Below are positions 38,641-52,429 of a stretch of DNA of 64,000 nt, one piece after another (the stretch's first letter is position 1; each line of letters starts with the position of its first letter). The DNA comes from Mycteria americana. Taxonomy: Eukaryota; Chordata; Aves; Ciconiiformes; Ciconiidae. A program made the position numbers and the translations under genes. The notes beneath the pieces were generated by a model. The model was given only the letters and a program-made list of their open reading frames with translations, made no database searches and was not told where the DNA came from. The DNA lies in contig NC_134365.1 in NCBI RefSeq assembly GCF_035582795.1, positions 43,442,135 to 43,506,134 of the forward strand. Direction: 5' to 3'.

Positions 38641-41020
38641 TGAGAAGTCCTGAGCACCTGAAGCAGGGAAAAGGGGAGTTTTTCCACAGCGGCGTTGTGC
38701 CCAAGACCACAGAGCTCAGCTGCTGGCTGCCTTTTCCTGGAGCAGATCTTCATGGGCTCTGGAAGACAGCGGGACAGTGCTCCTGCCTGCTTCGTGAACC
38801 ACCTTCCTTTTCCTGCATATTATTTTCATTTCCACTACTTGCTATTTCCTCTTTTGTTGCTCCCTCTTTGCTCCTTGCTATAAATCAATATGCTGCTTGA
38901 AGCTAAATATCAACTGAATTGATGAAGACAGGTTATGTATATCTTCTCAGGACTTTAATACCACAGGAACAAAGGTGGGAGACTTGGGCAGATCGAGCAA
39001 TATTTTGCACCTGCAGCCCCATGGAAGTGAGTGACTGCTTCAATGGCAGATGCATAGACAGCTTTAGTTTGGATATGGATGGAAAGTGGATTGCCTTTTA
39101 GGAGACACTGCTACTTTACTCAAAGTTGATACACCATAACTGTCTCGAGGATTAGGGCACATCTGGGCAGTGCCACCGTCCTGTAGCTATCACAGTGTGC
39201 ATGTGTAGTTTTTACTTAGAAGCTAAGGTTTCTTCTTTTTTTAATTAGCTTCATCTGTCAGGACCTGCGTTGAAGGATCTTTTTCCTGCTATAATCAGTT
39301 CTTGCTGGAGGAACACAAGAACCCGAGCCCCTTTCCTGCCACTTAGGGACTTCTCCATCGACTTTGGAAATACATGCTTGCAGCTTCAGGGTTACAGAGC
39401 ATTCTCATTTATAAGCCTAATTTCCGATCCCTGACTGTGACATTGTCAGGAGGAGATCACTGGGGACGCCGAGGGTGGCAGCACGGGGGATGAGCGCAGG
39501 ATGCCCTCCGTAGCCTTCTCCCACGCATCGCTCTCTCCAGCAGCAGCTCACACCAACCACGAGAGGTACAGGCAAATCTTTGGAGAAGTGCTGCACTGCC
39601 TGACTGCTGGGGAAGCGGCACTTCAACCTACACGTCTCTCCTGTTTGTCTTCTGGGAAATGCCTCACTTCCTCTTCTGCTTCGGGGGGAAACAGGGAGAA
39701 GCTGTTTCTCCTATGACCTGACCAAAGAAGCAGAAGGATCTCCTCTGCCCCCTTCCTATCTGGGAGAGCTGAGCCCGATGTGCACCTTGATCAGTGCTTG
39801 CTCCCAAAATAATTGACTCATGGACATGCTGGGAAGTGACTGGGAAATCTAAAGATAACCCAGGACACACTCAGCTGGAGGAATGATTGCTCTTTGCTCT
39901 CTCTGTGTGTATATATATACTTTCTGATGGCTTTTTTAATCCTCTGCCCTTGGAGTAAGGGAAAACATGGACTTGGCTCTGCTGTAGGTTTCCATCTTGC
40001 GCACATGGAGTCAAGGAAGGGAAACCTCTCCTCCAAGACTCCTCCATGTGACGCTATGCCATAGATCATCGCCGCTTTCTCATTTCCTAAGATCCTCATT
40101 CCACCTGTCAACACGCGCAGCCTCTCTCCTAGGCAAATCATCCCCCAGTCCTTTGGTGGTCTTGCAGAGCTCAGAGCCAAATTGCAGTTGTTACTTGAGA
40201 GTACACTGGGGTTTTACAAGCCTGCTTACCCTGAGGAGGCATAAACGAATTTATATAGACTTTAATACAGTTAGGCAGTCACTTCTCTGTGGATCAGGCA
40301 TGGAGAGAACCAAGGAGTCCCTCAGCTTAAAGATCTTAGGTTGTTTTTTTTTTAAGGTAGTCACTCTGGAAAACTATTGCATCTTCTCACCTGGAAGAAA
40401 AATCTGGTACCTCCTGCTCTGTTTTTCATATCCTCATGAACCTTTAATTGACATCAGGATGTAACAGCCTACAGAGAGACTGATTAAGTGTTCAGAAAAA
40501 TGAAAACCATAAGTCTAGACTGCAAACTCTTGGATCTGGAAATCAAATGCGTGCATGGATGACTCATTCTTATTTTCCTGAAAGAAAACTGTACACTTCC
40601 CTTTAACTAAGTTTTATGAGTAAAACCATTCTCACTGTGTGTTCAGCACAGACTATTTGAAAGATCTTGAAATGTGTCATGTATTGGCAATGTATGCTGA
40701 GCAATAAAATATGCACAAATTCATAAGCACCATCATCTCAAACTATTTCTGGCCAAATCTCTCTCAGAAATCAATGAAAAACCTTGACAAGGCAAGTTAA
40801 ATAAGACATAGTGGGTCCTAAAGAAAGAAATACTATTCTCCTTTGGGCCTCTGTATCTTTTTGGCCTAGCTTAAAATCAGCCGGTGAGGTGTTCATGCTG
40901 TATGTGACTTTGGATAGGCTATAGGTAGACATATACAATGGCTCACACCTCAAACCAACAACCAAAATAACTATTGTATTTATAAAAGGACCTCTGAACA
41001 ATTTTTCAGATACACAAGGC

Positions 41021-41037
41021 TTTTTTTTTTTTTTTTT
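41021..41037. repeat. T17 homopolymer
   Basis: Seventeen uninterrupted T. It generates a spurious poly-lysine start in a minus-strand reading frame. No retroelement body is visible beside it. Confidence 0.9.
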
Positions 41038-44000
41038 CAATCATACTAACCTGTTTTTCATGTGTTAGAGTGTTTGGACAGCAAGGGGAATATTTCATTA
41101 TGTCCCTTTTCAAGAACCATAAATTGCATAGCCTGTCTGCCAAGTATAAGATGCAAGTACTGTGAATTTATTGTCCATTTTCTGGCTCTCGCACCCATCT
41201 GTCATGTGAACATGGGTAAGTCCTTTCACTTCGTGCTTCTCCTAGTCTCCTGTACAACCCATTTGGATAGCAAGCTTTGCAAGGCAGTGTTTCCTACTTA
41301 CAATGTGTCCACTCCAGATCCCCATGTTAGCTGGAGGTTAATGGACATGACATAAATTATGTAAACAAATAACACATTGCAATAATACACTTATCTGTTA
41401 TTTCATCCCACTCCAAACAATCCCATAGCTTGGCTTGCAGATATTAATTTTTCACTGGTGATAAAAAAAGTAATTCAGGGATATATACCTATATAAGCAA
41501 TTTACCTCCACCATTATAGAAGGCTACTTTCTTTGTATAGGTTTCCATCCTTTCTTGCCTACAGTGCTTACGTCTGCTGTTCTGGAAGGTTCCTGCCCCT
41601 GCTTTCGTGTCTTTTTCACAATCAGTCACAGCTTGATGCTACTGCAGGCTTCTTGTTTGCCAGTCAAATTATACCACCACATATATCCCAGGTTTTTTTC
41701 TTCCATGGATGATTTAGTTAATAAATACTTGTTGCCTCCTGACCTTGATGCTTCTTCCATTATGTTGTGAAGATAATGGGATGATGTCCAGTCTCTATTA
41801 AGGCACAGATTGTAACTGGTAACATATCCATGGGTAATGCCTTAAAGAATATAATCCAGTAGCATTTTGATTTTGCTTTGCTGGGGTTGAAATCAAACCC
41901 AGTTTGATTACTAGAACAGAGGCCATGATTTAGGCTCTATATTGAATAAAGGAGGACAAAGTGCAGATCACTATGTTAGTGATCAGCATATGATAGTCTT
42001 TATAGCTGGGTAAAAGACTGGTCACATTGAATTGGTCAGCATTCAAGAAGCTCAAGTTTTGGCAGCAAACCTGTAGGAAATAACATCAGCATGGCAGTGA
42101 TCAGGCTTAGTTCTACTTGGCTTGTCCAAAATGTTCTCATTAATTGAAGACAGAAATGGATGAATCTTGCTATGATAGGTAAATGGGCATCCAAAACCAA
42201 CAAGTTGTCCAAAAACTTGAGACTGAGACTTATTTTAACAATCTTAAGCTTTATGCTTTTGAAAGAAGGGGAACATTCTTAAACATGCTTTCCTCTTCCC
42301 AGAAGAGACTGCTCTGTTTTGTCTGGATTCACCCTAACGTGATTATTTTTCATCTTGGTATTGCTTTCAGCAGGAGGCTGGAAAGACAGCACTGTTCTCC
42401 ATGGGATGCAGAGGAGATGGGAACTGAAGGCCACTTTGTGCTTCAGGCTCTCTCACATGGTTTGTCTCGTAGTGTCGCAGCACCCCCCAGACTGGATGTG
42501 AGACTTCAAATGGTGCTACGCATCTGAAAGTAGAAAGGCTTGGGAATAGCTGATATAGGCAAGGGATAATAATATGGCAGAAGCCATTTTGGGGTAGTGG
42601 TCAGTATAACAGAGCTGAGCTGCAGGTCATGCCCGCCTGCTCCGCCACCTTTCAGTAGTGCAGGTAACTGCATGCTCCTCCTGTTCTGTTCAGTGCTTTG
42701 AGACAAAACAGGTCTTTCTGCTGCTGTTGCCACTACTTGAAGGGGCAGATGAGAGGTTTGGAGCTATGCCTGTAGGAAGCTACTACAGCAGTTCTGGCCT
42801 CTTCAGCTCCACACTCACTGGGCAGATGAGTTTACCTTGAGGCACACGTGGGACCTGAAGGCACATCTGGAGGTGGAAGAGCTTCCCTAGAACAACTTTC
42901 TACATTTAGTCTCAAAGGAAGAACTTGAGCCATCTCAGAACATTTCTGTTTAGTTCTACAGGGGTTTTTGGAGAGAGTAATAATTGTAATGAACACTACC
43001 AAATAGGCATTTTCCCTCTCCCTTCTTAGATGTAGGGCAAGCAGTGAGAAAGTGGCAATTGCTCTTTCTTTGGATTGATGCTAACATCTTCCTCCCACAT
43101 TTGCAGTTTATTACAATTTGCATCTTCTTTTTATTGGTCCATCAGTTTGACACGATGGCTGGAAATGAATAACCATTTTCCTGCTTTGCATTACCACTGC
43201 ATCCTCAGCTTTAAGAGGATTCTCTCCCTTTCATGTTTAGATCTGGTATTACATTTTCTGCTTTATTCATCCTTAAAAGACCAGAAGCCTTTTCCCCCTA
43301 CTTTTTAATTTACTTAGGAAAAGCACATTAATTAAACAGTTACATTTGGTTGGTTGAAGGTTATGCATATTATTTATTTAGCTGGAGGTTTATCTGGCTG
43401 TCAGAATAACTCACTGGAGAGATCACAATTCGATAACAATACTGGTCAACCAATGTGACCTTCAACAGGACCACCTGTGGTGGACCTTATGAGCCAGCCT
43501 GTAGCACTTATCCCTGCCTTTTCTGGCATGATTTTATATGCTACTGCACCTCAGGCACACAGTATGTAGCTTCTGTCAAGCCTTCAAGAGACCAGCAGTG
43601 TGATTCAGAAAGTGCTGATAAACATAGAAGATATGACTCAGAGATGCCCATGTTACCTCTTCTTCTAAGGTTTCCAGGGCTGTAAACAAGGGAGGACTGG
43701 AGCAACCAGACAATCAATTTATGGAACACTGAAAAGGTCAAGATACTGTAATATGCTGTGTTGCACTGAATATATGGGATATTAAAATTCAGATGCTTCA
43801 TTCCTAGGAAAATAATTGCAGTGGCACAAATACAGAAGCACAGAGTTCCACCCTGGTGGCAATTACACAAACAAATGGATGTACTCCGATCACACCCTGA
43901 GAGACAGATTCTTGCGTGATCCTCTTTGGAGGTTGTATTAAGGTTTAGTTGTTCCGCATGAGCAGAAGAACTTAACCTGGTAACAGTTTGGGATGGAAAT

Positions 44001-47000
44001 CTTCCTTCCTTCCTTCTTTCTCATACATGAAATGATGAGGAAACATTAAGAGTCAGATCAGCCTCTGCTAATCTTTTAACTTCAGCTGCAGATGTGACAA
44101 TTTCAGGAGCCTCTGTTAGGATCTTTTTACATCTTACTTTCTTTCTCTCCTTTCTGATCCTTAGTTTGCACTTCACATTTCACTTGCTTTACTGGGGTGA
44201 GGAATTCTGCCATTGACTATTGGCTTTATTTTGACATGTCTTCTTTGTTAATTCAGTATACAGACCCCCAGAAATTTAGCTAGGAGCCATTTTGGTACAA
44301 GAGAAAGACCAGGTTTCTGGTCTGTATTCTCCTATACACCTTATAGGCTTTTGGTAAAAAATCCTTCCTCACAGGTTGTGATTTCTAAATCTCTGGTCAT
44401 TGTTGTATCTTTAAGTGACTCTAAGTGATGTCCATTGTTTTTGAAATCCGTGCCCAAATCTGGACCCACTATTACAGCTGAGGCTGCAGCAGGAACACAT
44501 GGAACAGAAAGACTATTATATGTATCTTACAGAAAATACTCTTATCTGTACACCTCTCTCGGTGTTTGCTCATACTAAACACTAAAGACCACAAATCTCT
44601 ATATGCAGCAGAACTCGACCATTTAGAAGGGAAATAAATTTGCTAGCTATTCTAGAGAGAGAATCCAGACATAACTGCAGGAGAAATGAGGAAGGTGATG
44701 CCTGCCATTTGTCTTCAGCTACAGGAATAAATAAGCCCTGCCCCAAATTAAAGCAGAAATTGCTGTCCTCTTTTGTTGTAACTACAAATAAACACAGTTG
44801 AAAGAGGCGGGTGAAGTGAGAAGAAGGCTTTGATCCCCAATAAGCAGGGAAAGTTGAAACAGCAAGGGCTTAAAATAATGTAGGGTCACACTGCTAACAA
44901 ATTGTCCACTTTCCGAATTTAATGCAGAAGCTATCTTAATGATTGATAATATGGCCGTCTATACCAAAGGGGATTTCCTCCAGGTATAGCCTGCTAGAAG
45001 TCACTCTTGGAAAGCATTTTGCTCTTCACCAGCACCCAGAACCTCGTTAGCTGCCGTACGAGTAATCCTTAGCGTCTCTTGCTGCTGCCGCTACTTCAAT
45101 TCCCATCTCATTGTTTGGGTGGCAGAAGTCTCACCCTGAATGCCCAAGGTCTGGATCAGAGCCCATACCTTCTTGTTTATTCATGTTTCATGAGTACATG
45201 TTTCATGTTTATTTGCTGTGAATTATCACCACTGCCAGTAGGTAGCTTTGCCTCTATTCAGGACTGGGCTTTTGGAATAGGGTAAAGCGCTTCTTATAGC
45301 TTGAGTGAGTGCCAGACAAATACCAGGTCTTGTATACCACAAGATGAATGCTTGCTGGAATTACAGGGTACTCCATAATACTCCTCTATTTGTGGTCACA
45401 TTTCAAGAGATGTTAAAATATCTAAAAAGGTGATCTTACGCATCCTACAGTTGGGGCAATAGACCTGTAAGATGCTCAGAAACTTCTGACAGAATGTTAG
45501 AGTTAAAAATACAGAAAATCAGAAGAGATCCAAGTAATCTGAGAACCAAAGAACTAAGGGAACTAAGGGAACAAAGGAAGTAAACCCATGTCCCTGTCTT
45601 CCCAGGAAGTTCTCTGATATCCATGGCAGACTGATGAATTTGACAGAAACGTATTTATGTCTGCCAGGCAGATCCAGTTATAGGAAAAAATTCTGTTTGC
45701 CCATGAAAACTTTGTTTTCAGTAAGAAAGCTATAGAAGTTCACTTATAATGTATATAAGCTCTTCTATAAACATTACAAAATCACCTTCAGGGTACTTTT
45801 CCTCTGTGTTACAGGAAGCATATCTTTTATAATTCTTTCTTATTGCCATATTTGTGATAGAACTGTTTTGCACTGTTATTTAAACGTAAATAATTTGTTT
45901 TCTTCTGGTTTATGTTTAGAAGTTTTGGGACTGGGTTTTTTTGGCATTTGGAAGCAAGTCAACTAGAGAGCATTTTCTGTGCCATTTGAGCTTGAAAATA
46001 ACAGCATGGAGTCAGAGAGGGCCATTCAGCAGCCAATTTGTATCCCCAGTTGGGTATCCCTTCAGTTGAATGCAGCTGGTATAAAACATACAGGGTCTGG
46101 GGCTAACGAAACAGCAAAAATTAAGGAAGTGAATTTTCTAGAAATGCTTGAACGATAAAAACAGTTGAGCATGCTGTTGAAGAAGCTGTGAATTTGGCCC
46201 AGGGGACTGGAGAGCTTTTCCCTTCTTCAGAGTCAGATTGCAACTGCTGACATAAGAGGAATTGGATGTTTCACCCACTTTGTCCTGTGAAAAGACTGGT
46301 TTTAGACACTTCTAATATTGCCCATTTCTGACCATTTACGTTGTTTTGCAGCCAAGGTATGATAAAAACAAAATAGTTAAAAAATTCAACTATATGTGAA
46401 AATGAGACTCAGAAAAAAAGATGCAGCTTTACCAGTATTGAAGTTTGTTGTGCTCTTTCCTTTGAATAACTCCAGCTTTAGAGCAGGTATTTGAAAATTA
46501 GTAGTGAAGTAATCAGAGACACGTCCCTCACCATTTTATAGAAACCTCTCCACTTTGGGTCATTTTATAAGTCCCAGCTGCTCAGTAAAGTGCCTTCTCT
46601 GTTAACAGCTAAGAGTGAGGGCACTGAAGACTCTGTCTTCACTGAGAAAACCCGTTTCCAGATTTGCTCAAGCTTGTGATCTTGAAAAATCACAATTGCA
46701 CAGATGCTGCGGGGATACCTCTCATTTTAGCAGCTCTACTTTCTGGGTCTTCACTGCGTGCTCCTGAGCACCTCGCACCTCCGCAGGCTGGCAGCCAGGT
46801 CGTGCCTTCCCCACCAGGGAAGAGGGCACGATGATCCCGGCTACACAGGGCTCCGAGGGCAAGGTCAGCCTTTCGCTGTGGCTCTGCTCCAAGGTGGTGT
46901 CAGTGTTGGAAATTAAGGAGGGAACCTTCCTCTCCTGCGTTCTCTGTAATTCCCTACCTGCTACTTATTGGTGAAGTTTTACAGCCTACACTAATGAGGG

Positions 47001-47091
47001 GCATAGAAATGAAAAATTTTGCCTACAGAGCATGATATACATAGTATAAGACCATATAATGAGTAGTTAGGATAAAACGTATAATTGAGGA

Positions 47092-47202
47092 GATGCTCAT
47101 TAAGTGAGCATCATACAACAAGTACACCGAACCTTATGAGCTCATTTAAGAGTATGCCTAGGCATAAGCGGCCAGATTAAGATGGGCAGGCAATTTAAAT
47201 TG
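47092..47202. other. Cluster of three symmetric sites
   Basis: Three exact dyads lie in 111 bases: GATGCTCA-TTAAG-TGAGCATC (47092-47112), the 14-bp palindrome TATGCCTAGGCATA (47153-47166) and the 12-bp palindrome CAATTTAAATTG (47191-47202). Dimeric DNA-binding proteins often recognise such dyads, but no gene or promoter is visible nearby. The role is unknown. Confidence 0.45.
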
Positions 47203-47665
47203 TACCATTTCCTAATTCTGGAGTGCTTGACTTTGTATTCTTCTTTTAACATAGATGCATGTGTATGCATGTGTGTACAGGTAAACAGGCGATCAATATA
47301 CATGATTTGCTTCCAGTGAGGATTACAGCCTTTTTGGCATCATTCCTTGAGCCTTAAGGAAAGAGCAATGGGTCTTGCAGACGTCTTGGAGAAGACAAGG
47401 TGATAAGACATCCTAATATGGCCAGGAGATCCCCAGAATACAGAAGCTGTACCAATACGCTAACAGAAATCTGGAAACTCTTGCAACTATTTTTTTTTTT
47501 CCAATGAGAAGCACAACTCCTACTTCCCTTCCACAACACCCATTCTTGTGAATTTGTCCATGCCTGGTGTCACAACAAAAGAATGGAAGTCATTTATCAG
47601 GTCACATCTCCTCCTGTGAGATGTCCCTGCCACCTGGAAGGAGGAGTGCTTCGTGTTCAAGTTAC

Positions 47666-47715
47666 GTGTCCTTAAAGTACAAGTTCATATGTGTCCTTAA
47701 TGTACAAGTTCATAT
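47666..47715. repeat. 25-bp tandem repeat, two full copies
   Basis: 47666-47690 and 47691-47715 differ by a single base (AAAGTAC versus AATGTAC). A partial third copy starts at 47716 with GCGTCCTTGTA, and a fragment GTTCAAGTTAC lies just upstream, so the array may once have been longer. No reading frame of note covers it. Confidence 0.9.
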
Positions 47716-48183
47716 GCGTCCTTGTAGATACCATGGCCATACTAGTGCATGGTGACTCCAGTATCACCCTGAAGAATGGGCTGTACTTTCATTTGGGAAA
47801 TACAGCCACTAACCAGTGATATCTGTAATATCAATAGTATTTCAGAAAACTTTATAACAAGCCCGTTTACTCATTTATGGAAAAAAAATGCATAAAAATC
47901 TCCTAAAAGAGCCAGTGATGCAGAAAGCAGGAGGCTGTCAAAGCCTGGAAAGAGGGCAGTGCTTACCAGGTGGCTGCACTTGAATGGAAGAGGGGTAAGA
48001 CAATCCAAACAACAAACAGATGAGCTGAAATGGCTTATCAAGAAACCAGAGCAACCTCTAGTTTTCATTCTCCTGCTGGAGACTGGAATTTCCTATTCTT
48101 GAGAAAGATACCTGCTTTTTTTTCTTTCTTTTTTTTTTTTTTAAGAGTTTGGGCTTTTCTCTGAAGTTCATTCAGGGTGTTAC

Positions 48184-48217
48184 TGTTGTCTCACAAACGG
48201 GAGTTTGTGAGACAACA
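48184..48217. other. Perfect 15-bp stem hairpin
   Basis: TGTTGTCTCACAAAC (48184-48198) is exactly complementary to GTTTGTGAGACAACA (48203-48217) around the four-base loop GGGA. Two more base pairs are possible after one mismatch. This is the longest perfect short-loop hairpin I found. It follows a T-rich run (48116-48142) but has no gene, poly-U terminator or repeat family that I can recognise. Confidence 0.9.
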
Positions 48218-51200
48218 TTACCTCTCCTGAGCATGTTGTGCCCGTGGTTTTGCAATGCATGTGCAGCTTCACCCAGGCTTTCTCCTCCTGCTGTACACAC
48301 CGTCCCATGGGGCTGCAGCCTGGAGCTCAGACCGGTGGCTTTGGAGCTGCCCCACCAGCACCTGCTGTCCCACCTGTTCTGCAGCTTCTGCCGGTGCCGT
48401 CCTTCTCCTGCCGAGGCAGGGACGGACCGGGACATTGGGAGCACGGCCTCACACTGGGCTCAGCAGGGCGACGAACTGGAAAATGCAAGGGAACCTTTGA
48501 GCTGACAGTGGCAGGAGAAGGAGTGCTGCCACGGTGTCTGAGGAAAGGTGGGCAGGCAGGAAAGGGTCTTACCAATAGCCACAGCGGGCATCTGAGGGAA
48601 TATAAAATTAAAGTGCAAAGGCGCCGATGGACTTCTGGTATTTGTAGATCTGGAAGGAGTTGCGTAAATGTCAGTTACTTGTCCTGTCCTCAAGCCTGAG
48701 TGTCTTTGCAGAATGAAGCCACAGAGCTCCCCTCAAGGTTCACCTGTGAGATGTGAAATTCCTGAACTTTACTAGATTATTCTCATTGAAGTACTTTTTC
48801 AGATATTAAAGGTTCAGTTGTAATTTTCCATTTGGACATGCAAATGTATGACGTGTCTGACATCAGATTACAGCACTTTCCACGCTGAGTAAAAAAGGTT
48901 TTTGCATTTTATTTTATACCAGAAAATACAGAGAATATGCAGCATGGCTGAGTTAACATTTTGAGAGAAACATTAGTGTTTGGAGTTTTCAAACTTTTCA
49001 ATGTTGCTGTAACAATAAACTCTTGCTTTTAATACAGCATACTTTGGGGATGAAGCACCCCACTCTTGCTATGACTCCACTCCAGAGCCTTATAAACAGG
49101 TTTTTGTCTGAGATGGGGATTTAGCATACAAAAGGTGCTAATGTATTTGACTAGCAACATTGTATAAATCTTTATGGTTGGTAGGAGACTCCTTTAGTCT
49201 TTGTGGCGAGGCCACATGTCGTATGGTGATGTAATTTTGAAAGAACTGAGAGTCCACAGTCCATAGGGATAATATACTAGTTTGCCTTTGTAAGCTTGTC
49301 ATTATTTGGTCATTCCACTTACATCCACATATCTTAGCTAAGATAACTGATCCCATTTAAATACACAAGACAAGATACTGCAATTTAAAATTACTGTATT
49401 GCTGCAGTTATCCTAAATATCACTGAAATAAATTTACGTTTAATCTCATGTAAATGACATCAACACACTTGTTTATATCTCATGTAGAAAAGAATTACAA
49501 TGTAACTAACGTGGGGGTTTTTCTTTTCAAAATTTTGCAAATTAATTCACAGACACCTTGAGAATATTTAAAATAAAACTTCTCATATACTTTGTTAAAT
49601 AAGGAACCATGAAGTTTTATATAGTAAAGATATAACTATGCAGTTTATTCTAAAGCTGTCTGTGAATCACCTTTTTATTCTTCACCACGCTTTGTTAGTC
49701 ATGTGTTTTGCAATAAAAGGAAAAATAGACAATTAATTAGATATTTTCTCTGCAAAACTGTGAAAGTCATTGCAGAAAATCCTTGCTAATGCATAAACTG
49801 TTTCAAGATACTTTCTCTGCTCTGGAATGTCCCTTCCTAGGGGACTAGAGGACTGGTTACTGTTTCACCATCAGACACAGGCTCCTAAAACTGCTTGGAG
49901 GGTAAGACAGAGTGGTTGAGCCTAAGAAACAGTAAAATATGCTATCCATTTGCAAAACTTTCTTTGCAAAAACAGCAATCACAGATTAGTTGTCAGCGAA
50001 AAGGAGGTGGGAGCCTTGTGCACGCTGTTTTGGTATGGGGGCTCAGCGCGCTGCACTGGCAGAGGGGCTGAGCAGACGCGGCTGGACCACCAGGTCTGAT
50101 CTTTGTACCGACGTAACAAAATTACTCCACACCACGGGGAAAAATGTTATGCGAACAAAACCATAGTTCTGTCAATATGAACTGCATCTACATTAGAGGC
50201 CTTTGCTGGCACATCTCTGCCGGATAAAAATTACACCTCTAACCCAATTAACCTTTCCGGGAGAAGTCTTGCAGCACAGAGACGACCCGGATAACTCACT
50301 GCTCTGTGCCTTCCACACATGGAAAGAAATAACCTTGAAGGTACCCACTCCGGGGACTGTCTTTTCTAAAAGATATCTGTCATCTGGGATCTTCTCTCAC
50401 TGACCTACCGCTTCGTTATTCTAATTTTAAGATATTCAGCCTCCCTCTTGTCCCTCACCTTTAAGAAAAGGCAGCCTCAGATGTCCCATTATGTTTTATT
50501 GCGCTTTGTAAACCATGGTCAAAATCCATCCTGTTTTATTCTGGTAGGAATATTGCAAGTTATGGCTGCAAGTTATTTGGAAAACTGGACTCCTGGACAA
50601 CGTGGCTATCAATTCCTGCCTTTTGGTCAGCCCTTTTAAATAGCCTTTCTCATTTCTTAACACTAAGGTCTCCCTAGGCTGCTAGCCGCTGTATTTTTTA
50701 TGTCTCTCGTCTTCTTAAGTAGAAATGGCTAGCTGAAATGCCAGGAATTATTTGGAATGGGGAAATACCACACAGCTCAGTAGGAGAGGTTTTTTGTTTC
50801 TTTTGTTTGTTTTTTTTTCCTCCTGCATCCAAACATGGCTGTGCTAGCTAATTCCCTCACCTCAAACCCCACGAACAATTTAGGATCTGCTGGAAAGTAC
50901 GGTTTTGGCTGCAGCTACGCCAACCAGCAGTGCTGCATATTTGTGCAGAATAAAGAGCTGTGAGGCCTAACCGGCTGATAGTCTGGAAGAGGAAGGTTTT
51001 TCAAAGACCCACAGGTGTCATGGGGACCACTAACTGCAAAACATCTTCCCTAAACTTACCACTTGCAAAGTGTTCTTCCTCCTCTAGCTCTTCCAGGAAG
51101 AACAGAGAGAAGAAATTCACATTTTTACTCCAGGGGAGGTATCCAGAAGCTTTTGGTCTTGGATCTTACTCACTGGTCTTTTTCTTCTCTCCCTCCCTCC

Positions 51201-51859
51201 CACTCTTGCCTTCCTTTCTCCTGCAATAGCATAGGGCTCCTTCTCTTCATAGGTGTTTAAGGCAATCATCTGAAGATGTTTTTCTCCACATTTCCCCTTC
51301 CTGGGAGCTGGAGCACACAGGGTGTTAGTCTGCAACAACAGAGCAAAGATGGGGTTCCCCTGTGCTCTGCAGGCAGACGTTTTTCAGAGCTGGAATAATT
51401 TAGAAGCCCGGTCCCCCATCAGCAGAAACTTACGGAATATATTCTGTGTGGGCGAAAACTATCCCTTTGGTGGTAGATCCTGAATCAGCCGCGGACCTGA
51501 CACTGCTGGAGCAGAAAGGGGGCTCACACACGAGTGAGACAGAGCAGAGCAGCACGTGGGGGGTGAGGGTGGAGACTGAGTAGGGCAGAGCGAAGCGGTG
51601 GCAAGGGCTGCCACGCTCTGTCCACCCACTCACGCCAAAGTCCACTGGTGCCTGTGAGGGGCAGCTGTTGGCACAGCTCCCTCCGTGGTCATGGTCGGGC
51701 TTCGAATGGGTCCAGCTTCCACCCTCCAGGCTGCCAGGGAGGCTTGACGCGCCCTTCAGATTATGAGTAAAGGAACCCACGGAGGATGATCTGTTTCAGA
51801 ACTGTTTGTTGTCTGTTTTGAGTCTTTTAGCTGCAGCTAAAAATTATAGGTGCCGGACT

Positions 51860-51875
51860 GGGGGGGGGGGGGGGG
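51860..51875. repeat. G16 homopolymer
   Basis: Sixteen uninterrupted G, about 0.2 kb upstream of the CpG island. It has G-quadruplex potential. Confidence 0.95.
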
Positions 51876-52240
51876 AGAGTAGGAAGTTTTCATCCCCTCC
51901 TCATGCATTTTATACCCTTTCTTCCCTTTTGTCTGTCCTCACCGCTTACATTACAAGCTCTCAGAGGCCGGGGCTGCTGCTTCTTATCCATGTCTGCGCA
52001 CAGCGCTCATTGCAACCGAGCCCTGCGGAGGCCTTTGGATCCGGCTGTTACGCATATGAGAATTCATAACGCCTAGGGCTACGCACAGCAAATACTTTGC
52101 TCCCTTTCCCCCGTGTGCCCCTGCGGATGCCCGTATTTCAGCGCATCCGCGCCTGGCCCCCGCGGGAAACTTTTGGTTAAAAAGGCACACCCAGCCGGCC
52201 CTCGGCGGCGGGGGCAGCGGCGCCCGGCGAGCACGGCCCC

Positions 52241-52246
52241 TTTAAA
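52241..52246 (+). promoter_or_regulatory. TATA-like box TTTAAA
   Basis: TTTAAA within GCCCCTTTAAATTCC, at the upstream side of the densest CpG part. If used, transcription would start at about 52270-52280. It is the only AT-rich core-promoter-like element before the GC-rich exon. Confidence 0.35.
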
Positions 52247-52429
52247 TTCCAGCTGTGCGGCGGGGGGCAGCACCGCTGGCGGCGCGGCGCGGCGCGGGGC
52301 TGGGGCCGGGGCCGGCTGCCGGTGCGCGGCGGCGGAGAGCAGCCCGCGGCCGGCGGGGGGGAGCGCGCAGCCCTGCGCCCGCGGAGGCAGCGGCTCCCGG
52401 CGCCGCGGTCCCTCGCGGAGGCGGAGAGG

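Larger units (their letters stand above)
26236..52089. other. Large non-coding stretch, no gene recognised
   Basis: About 26 kb without a recognisable exon on either strand. It contains simple repeats, hairpins and motif clusters listed separately. The 35220-35620 part is extremely AT-rich and includes three nearby AAGTTAG words and an 8-bp hairpin at 35460-35481. One frame ending at 33349 follows a strong acceptor and ends in an ITIM-like TVYADV, but has no partner exons. 45550-45580 holds a short 10-base repeat (GGGAACTAAG type). This is probably intergenic DNA upstream of the CpG-island promoter, or intron of a neighbouring gene. Confidence 0.6.

Noticed and set aside
41021..41040. Poly-lysine start of a minus-strand frame
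   Set aside because: It is simply the translation of a T17 run on the plus strand.
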